Notes under the pieces: generated by a model
What the model saw: only the letters and a program-made list of their open reading frames with translations
Databases searched by the model: none
Told to the model about the DNA's origin: nothing
Part shown: positions 53,053 to 54,728 of the stretch, in pieces
Position numbering within the stretch: the first letter of the stretch is position 1
Layout of the letters: each line of letters starts with the position of its first letter
Made by a program: the position numbers and the translations under genes
Assembly: GCA_965652145.1 (NCBI GenBank)
Contig: CBFGTV010000015.1
Coordinates: 1 to 54,728 of the forward strand
Length of the DNA stretch: 54,728 bases
Origin: CBFGTV01 sp965652145
GTDB taxonomy: Bacteria; Bacillota; Clostridia; Peptostreptococcales; Natronincolaceae
Direction of reading: 5' to 3'

Positions 53053-53577
53053 TTATTGAGAGGGTTCATCGGCTAAGAATTCCAGCGCCATGGAGTTAAT
53101 ACAAAATCTTTGACCTGTCGATACCGTTTCATCGTGAAATAGATGGCCGAGATGGCCGCCACAGCTGGTACAATAAACGGCGGTTCTGGTTGGATTAAAG
53201 GAATAGTCTATGGTTAAACCAATTTTTTCTTCAGATATCACCTTACTAAAGCTGGGCCAGCCTGTTCCGGCATCGAATTTATCCCTTGAACTGAAAATTT
53301 CTGTACTGCAGCCCTTACAGCAATAGATCCCCGTTTCCTTAAGCTCATAAAGTTCACTGCTAAAGGGCCTTTCCCTGCCTCCCTTTCTCAAAACAAAAAA
53401 CGATTGCATCGGAAGAACCCTTCGCCATTCCTCCTCTGACTGTTTCACATGGAAGGCCATATCACTGTTTTCAATATGATTGTGTTTATTTCGTTTATTG
53501 CGTGCATTAATAAAAATGATAATTCTTAAAAAAATAAAGATACCAATTAAATAAAATATGTTTATCATTTTCATCAC
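53053..53577 (-). CDS. msrB: Membrane-anchored peptide methionine sulfoxide reductase B
   Basis: A 174-residue protein. Residues 5-23 form a transmembrane helix, followed by a basic stretch (NARNKRNKHNH) and the MsrB domain from about residue 45. Family motifs are GIYCCKGCSTEIFSS (Zn ligands), DAGTGWPSF, CTSCGGHLGHLFHDE and the catalytic Cys in RFCINSMALEF. It reduces methionine-R-sulfoxide with thioredoxin-like reductants. The anchor is unusual, since MsrB is generally cytosolic. The positive charge after the helix suggests that the domain may face the cytoplasm, but topology is uncertain. Confidence 0.88.
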   Translation of the reverse strand: MMKMINIFYLIGIFIFLRIIIFINARNKRNKHNHIENSDMAFHVKQSEEEWRRVLPMQSFFVLRKGGRERPFSSELYELKETGIYCCKGCSTEIFSSRDKFDAGTGWPSFSKVISEEKIGLTIDYSFNPTRTAVYCTSCGGHLGHLFHDETVSTGQRFCINSMALEFLADEPSQ

Positions 53578-53742
53578 CCTAAATTAACTTAATTTGCCTT
53601 AGCCTTAATAATACAAGATTTTGCTTAATTATTAAATAAATTATACCATAGATTGGTGGTAATAAAAAAGTTTTTTCTGAATTTTCTATACATAAATTGG
53701 CTGTTTGATAAATAACAAATTTATTTACTGATGGTAACAAAT

Positions 53743-53773
53743 AAAAAAAGACCCAAGGTTTTGATAGGGTCTT
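53743..53773 (-). terminator. Terminator of the DEAD-box helicase gene
   Basis: AAGACCC/GGGTCTT with a 12-nt loop (53767-53773 with 53748-53754) is followed by a run of seven Us on the minus strand. Confidence 0.8.
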
Positions 53774-53788
53774 CTTTATTATTTCTAT

Positions 53789-54728
53789 TTAGCGTTTCTT
53801 TTTTGAAAATGATTTTCCCTTGGCACCAGACTTCTTAGTGCTTCTACCCTTCTCCTTTTCCATGGGCCTGCTTCTGTTATTTCTATATTTCTCTTGCTTA
53901 TTGGAGTTCTTAGGCTTTGTTGCTTTAGCTGACTGCAGCTTTTTCTTTCCCTCTTGTAATATCCATTCCTGGGTGTCGGGATTCTCCACCTTGACTTTTC
54001 TTTTATCAATGGCCATTCTAATTCCCTTTTCAATCAGCATCAAGGTATCACGATCCTTTGGTGAAACAAAGGTAACGGCCATCCCCATTTGGCCGGCTCT
54101 GCCGGTTCTGCCGATACGATGTATGTAGTCTTCCGTATCCTGGGGAATATCATAATTAAACACATGGGTTATACCCTCAATGTCCAGTCCCCTGGCGGCC
54201 ACATCGGTGGCCACCAAAAACTGTAGCTTAGCACTTCTAAAGGCCTTCATTACTTTTTCCCGCTTTGCCTGGGTTAAATCTCCATGAAGCTCGTCAGTCT
54301 TGTAGCCATTACGCCCAAGGGCCTCATTTAAAGCCTTGGCCCGTCGTTTTGTACGGCAAAAAATAATGGCCATGAAGGGACGGTATTCCTCAAGGGCAGC
54401 AATTAAGGACGCCTGCTTTCCCCGATCGGTGGTTTCAATAACAAGCTGTTTGATTTCCCTTAAAGTAATATCCTCACCCTTAACCTGTATTTGAACTGGT
54501 TCATTCATATATTGGGCAGCCAGGGAACGGATTTCCCGAGGCATAGTAGCAGAAAAAAACATGGTTTGTCGATCTACCGGCGTCTGTTTAATTATGCTCT
54601 CTACGTCATTGATAAATCCCATATGCAGCATTTGATCCGCCTCATCCAATACCAGCATTTTAAGGTGTTTAATATTAATGGTCTGTCGTCGAAGATGATC
54701 CAGCAGCCTTCCTGGTGTACAAATCACC
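53789..54728 (-). CDS. DEAD-box ATP-dependent RNA helicase (C-terminal part, truncated by window edge)
   Basis: About 313 residues of a CshA/DeaD-type helicase; the frame is open to the right edge, so the Walker A and Q motifs lie outside. Visible are TPGR (motif Ib), DEAD (II), SAT (III), VATDVAARGLDI (V) and HRIGRTGRAG (VI). The C-terminal 60 residues are a Lys/Arg-rich disordered tail (ending SFSKKKR), typical of RNA-binding extensions. Such proteins remodel structured RNA, ribosome precursors or degradosome substrates, often in the cold. Confidence 0.9.
   Translation of the reverse strand, partial: VICTPGRLLDHLRRQTINIKHLKMLVLDEADQMLHMGFINDVESIIKQTPVDRQTMFFSATMPREIRSLAAQYMNEPVQIQVKGEDITLREIKQLVIETTDRGKQASLIAALEEYRPFMAIIFCRTKRRAKALNEALGRNGYKTDELHGDLTQAKREKVMKAFRSAKLQFLVATDVAARGLDIEGITHVFNYDIPQDTEDYIHRIGRTGRAGQMGMAVTFVSPKDRDTLMLIEKGIRMAIDKRKVKVENPDTQEWILQEGKKKLQSAKATKPKNSNKQEKYRNNRSRPMEKEKGRSTKKSGAKGKSFSKKKR

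Noticed and set aside
1..54728. CRISPR array, prophage or integrated element
   Set aside because: No regularly spaced direct repeats, integrase, phage structural or transposase genes were seen; the only mobile-like sequence is the MITE-like element.

Overview
The window is a low-GC, AT-rich chromosomal segment of a Gram-positive anaerobe, most likely a member of the Clostridia, possibly Alkaliphilus-like. The pointers are a ClpE-type unfoldase, T-box and L-box riboswitches, SLH-domain surface proteins, an NhaC-family transporter, a flavodiiron protein, strong AGGAGG ribosome sites and U-tailed intrinsic terminators. The species assignment is inference. Most genes lie on the minus strand. The exceptions are potABCD, fprA, one small membrane protein gene and one tRNA.

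Region 1 (1-7.9 kb) is a minus-strand pectin/rhamnogalacturonan-oligosaccharide locus. It runs IclR/KdgR-type regulator, KDPG aldolase, ABC ATPase, GH105 unsaturated rhamnogalacturonyl hydrolase, GH4 alpha-galacturonidase-like enzyme, lipoprotein binding protein, permease 1, and permease 2 (cut by the window edge). A near-consensus cre site, inverted repeats over the promoters and a terminator inside the 3' end of iclR suggest catabolite and substrate control.

Region 2 (8-14.5 kb) holds a tandem HD/HD-GYP protein, ClpE, tRNA-Leu(CAG), a small membrane protein, a TtcA-like tRNA thiolase, an ECF transporter S component with an inverted repeat over its promoter, and a ~167-bp MITE-like element. 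Region 3 (14.6-18.6 kb) is potABCD for polyamine uptake, closed by a strong bidirectional terminator.

Region 4 (18.6-23.7 kb) contains an NhaC-family transporter behind a complete lysine riboswitch, so it is probably a lysine transporter. Next to it is arsRCDA, which lacks any arsenite permease gene. Region 5 (23.7-34.5 kb) holds uridine kinase, an orphan RsbW-like anti-sigma factor with an overlapping micro-ORF, topoisomerase III, and an unusual operon of an ICMT-like membrane methyltransferase, a GH3-family adenylating enzyme and a 7TM-GAF-GGDEF-HD-GYP protein. The pseudouridine salvage pair psuK-psuG follows.

Region 6 (34.6-41.6 kb) encodes a 1412-residue SLH-anchored subtilase, flavodiiron protein FprA and a copper-amine-oxidase-N-domain secreted protein. 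Region 7 (41.7-53 kb) is a nine-gene branched-chain amino acid operon in the order ilvN-ilvC-leuA-cimA-leuC-leuD-leuB-ilvD-ilvB. It is governed by a T-box leader whose specifier codon appears to be AUC (Ile). With CimA the operon can make 2-oxobutyrate from pyruvate without threonine dehydratase, so it covers Ile, Val and Leu up to the final transamination. The window ends with a membrane-anchored MsrB and a DEAD-box RNA helicase truncated by the edge.

The strongest candidate for something undescribed is the methyltransferase/GH3/c-di-GMP operon at 27.5-32.2 kb. The riboswitch-controlled NhaC transporter, the permease-less ars operon and the MITE-like element also merit a look.
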